From: CAZQGJ01 sp964592905
GTDB lineage: Bacteria; Patescibacteriota; UBA1384; CAYGGE01
Direction of reading: 5' to 3'
DNA: 6,513 nt
Assembly (NCBI GenBank): GCA_964592905.1
Contig: CAZQGJ010000039.1
Coordinates: 1-6,513, forward strand
The notes under the pieces were generated by a model, which ran no database searches, had not been told where the DNA came from, and saw only the letters and a program-made list of their open reading frames with translations. Both the position numbers and the translations under genes were made by a program. Positions 5,773-6,513 of this stretch are shown in pieces (position 1 is the stretch's first letter; every line of letters begins with the position of its first letter).

Positions 5773-6168
5773 CTAACAAGAATTAATCGGCGTTACAGCC
5801 GTCACGACGATCAGCTTTATTGTCTGGTCTTTTTTATTGAGTTGACGCATCACGCCCTTGACCGAAACCAGGTAATTATCGATAGATTTACCGCTACCGT
5901 AGCGATCGAGTAACTGGACCTGAGCCTGCTCACGACCGATTAGACTTAGCTGTTGACCATCGGCTGTATCGAGCGACCAGCGTGACAGTTCAGTAGGCAC
6001 TAGGCGCAAACGTCCACAATAGGCCTGACTCTGCAGACTCAACTGGCTTGTGTCCAACTGAAAGCCAGCCTGTGGCGAGAGCCTCGGGCGTCTAGCTAAT
6101 AGAATAACCGCGCTAATCAGGCCAAAAACGACGGCCAGAGCCAGAATAAATCGCCAGCGTTCGGTCAT
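5773..6168 (-). CDS. Membrane-anchored small protein with OB-like beta pattern, unknown function
   Basis: This 131-aa protein starts with MTERWRF and a hydrophobic helix at about 7-25 followed by ARRPR. The positive charges after the helix suggest either a signal anchor or a C-terminal side kept inside. The rest (45-128) alternates short beta-like strands: CGRLRLV, WSLDTADGQQLSLIG, VQLLDRY, YLVSVKGVMRQLN and QTIKLIVVTAV. The 'VkG.....k..I.LiV' pattern recalls OB-fold proteins, but I do not recognise a named family. Cysteines are C51 and the final residue C131. The terminal Cys is kept in the second copy at 5627-5670, hinting at a disulfide if the domain is extracytoplasmic. AAGGAGT sits 5 nt before ATG (6166-6168). 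It lies 22 bp downstream of the next gene on the same strand, so they are probably one operon. Confidence 0.7.
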   Translation of the reverse strand: MTERWRFILALAVVFGLISAVILLARRPRLSPQAGFQLDTSQLSLQSQAYCGRLRLVPTELSRWSLDTADGQQLSLIGREQAQVQLLDRYGSGKSIDNYLVSVKGVMRQLNKKDQTIKLIVVTAVTPINSC

Positions 6169-6190
6169 AAATACTCCTTAATCTTCATCA

Positions 6191-6513
6191 TTAATTGGCT
6201 GGGGCAGCCGGACAAAGCGGATCGCTATAGTTGATCGCCTGACAGTAAATAATAAAGGCCTCGAGACTGGCGCTCTGTTCGATCGGTGCCGTCTCTACCG
6301 GTCCACCATCTAGAGTTGGCGTTGGCGATGGATCCTCGACAGTTGGAGTCGGTGATTCTACCGGCAGTTGACAGAGCGGATCTTCGGGGAAGAGGTCGCA
6401 GTAAGCTATCTCGCCCGGATCACTTTGAGTGACACTCGGGCTCACCAAAGCAGAGGGACTTGGACTCAGATCTGGGCTGAGTTCTGGTGAGGCAGAGATG
6501 GTAGGAGTTGGCG
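6191..6513 (-). CDS. Pro/Thr/Ser-rich surface protein with two Cys-pair modules (partial, N-terminus missing)
   Basis: The frame stays open from the right edge to TAA at 6191-6193 and shows 106 residues. A TTG at 6448 is an internal leucine, since codons upstream continue the same style (PTPTISASPELSPDLSPSPSA). The visible part is a Pro/Ser/Thr-rich linker punctuated by two related modules: AYCDLFPEDPLCQ (6371-6403) and IYCQAINYSDPLCP (6212-6247). Both read Y-C, eight or nine residues, C, with DPLC conserved. Between them lies a PT-rich spacer (ESPTPTVEDPSPTPTLDGG). Such linkers are typical of exported or wall-associated proteins, so each module may form a disulfide loop outside the cell (inference). 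No family recognised. The membrane-anchored 131-aa protein follows 22 bp downstream. Confidence 0.7.
   Translation of the reverse strand, partial: PTPTISASPELSPDLSPSPSALVSPSVTQSDPGEIAYCDLFPEDPLCQLPVESPTPTVEDPSPTPTLDGGPVETAPIEQSASLEAFIIYCQAINYSDPLCPAAPAN

Overview
The window looks like a bacterial scaffold, probably from a metagenome because a 10-N gap lies at 5671-5680. The standard code fits, since TGA is used as a stop. Candidate Phyla Radiation (Patescibacteria) is a reasonable but unproven guess. It rests on a 23S rRNA gene with no 16S in the several kilobases upstream, a very compact type IV pilus operon with a fused PilM-PilN protein, and small unfamiliar envelope proteins.

Layout, left to right. 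(1) 1-1109, minus strand: the 5' part of a 23S rRNA gene, running off the left edge inside the GTPase-associated centre. (2) 1110-1653: a roughly 475-nt hairpin-rich pre-23S leader, preceded by a near-consensus promoter (TTGACA-16-TACAAT on the minus strand) with an A-tract and a 14-bp palindrome just upstream. There is no tRNA and no 16S, so this 23S appears to be its own transcription unit. (3) 1654-2386, minus strand: a visibly AT-richer two-gene block with overlapping reading frames, a 70-aa small protein followed by a PIN-domain (VapC-like) ribonuclease. This is probably a toxin-antitoxin-like accessory module. (4) 2577-5010, minus strand: a tightly coupled three-gene operon encoding a PilM-PilN fusion (the architecture of GspL), a PilO-like protein with a Gly/Thr/Ala minisatellite linker, and a 76-aa single-span membrane protein. 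These would form the inner-membrane alignment platform of a type IV pilus or related machine. (5) 5011-5169: a divergent regulatory region with a pil promoter and three TTATCCA elements resembling DnaA boxes. (6) 5170-5610, plus strand: a single-domain CheY/PilG-like response regulator. (7) 5627-6513: a convergent minus-strand pair of envelope proteins, namely a 131-aa membrane-anchored protein with an OB-like beta pattern and a Pro/Thr/Ser-rich protein carrying two Cys-pair modules that is cut off by the right edge.

The two sides of the N gap are homologous. The left side holds the end of one response regulator and the last 14 codons of a copy of the 131-aa protein. The right side holds the last 25 codons of a second response regulator and the whole 131-aa gene. 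Either a convergent gene pair is tandemly duplicated here, or the scaffolder joined two strain variants of one locus.

The pil genes, the divergent receiver protein and the envelope proteins plausibly form a surface-appendage and regulation locus. The PIN module and the 23S gene look like unrelated neighbours.
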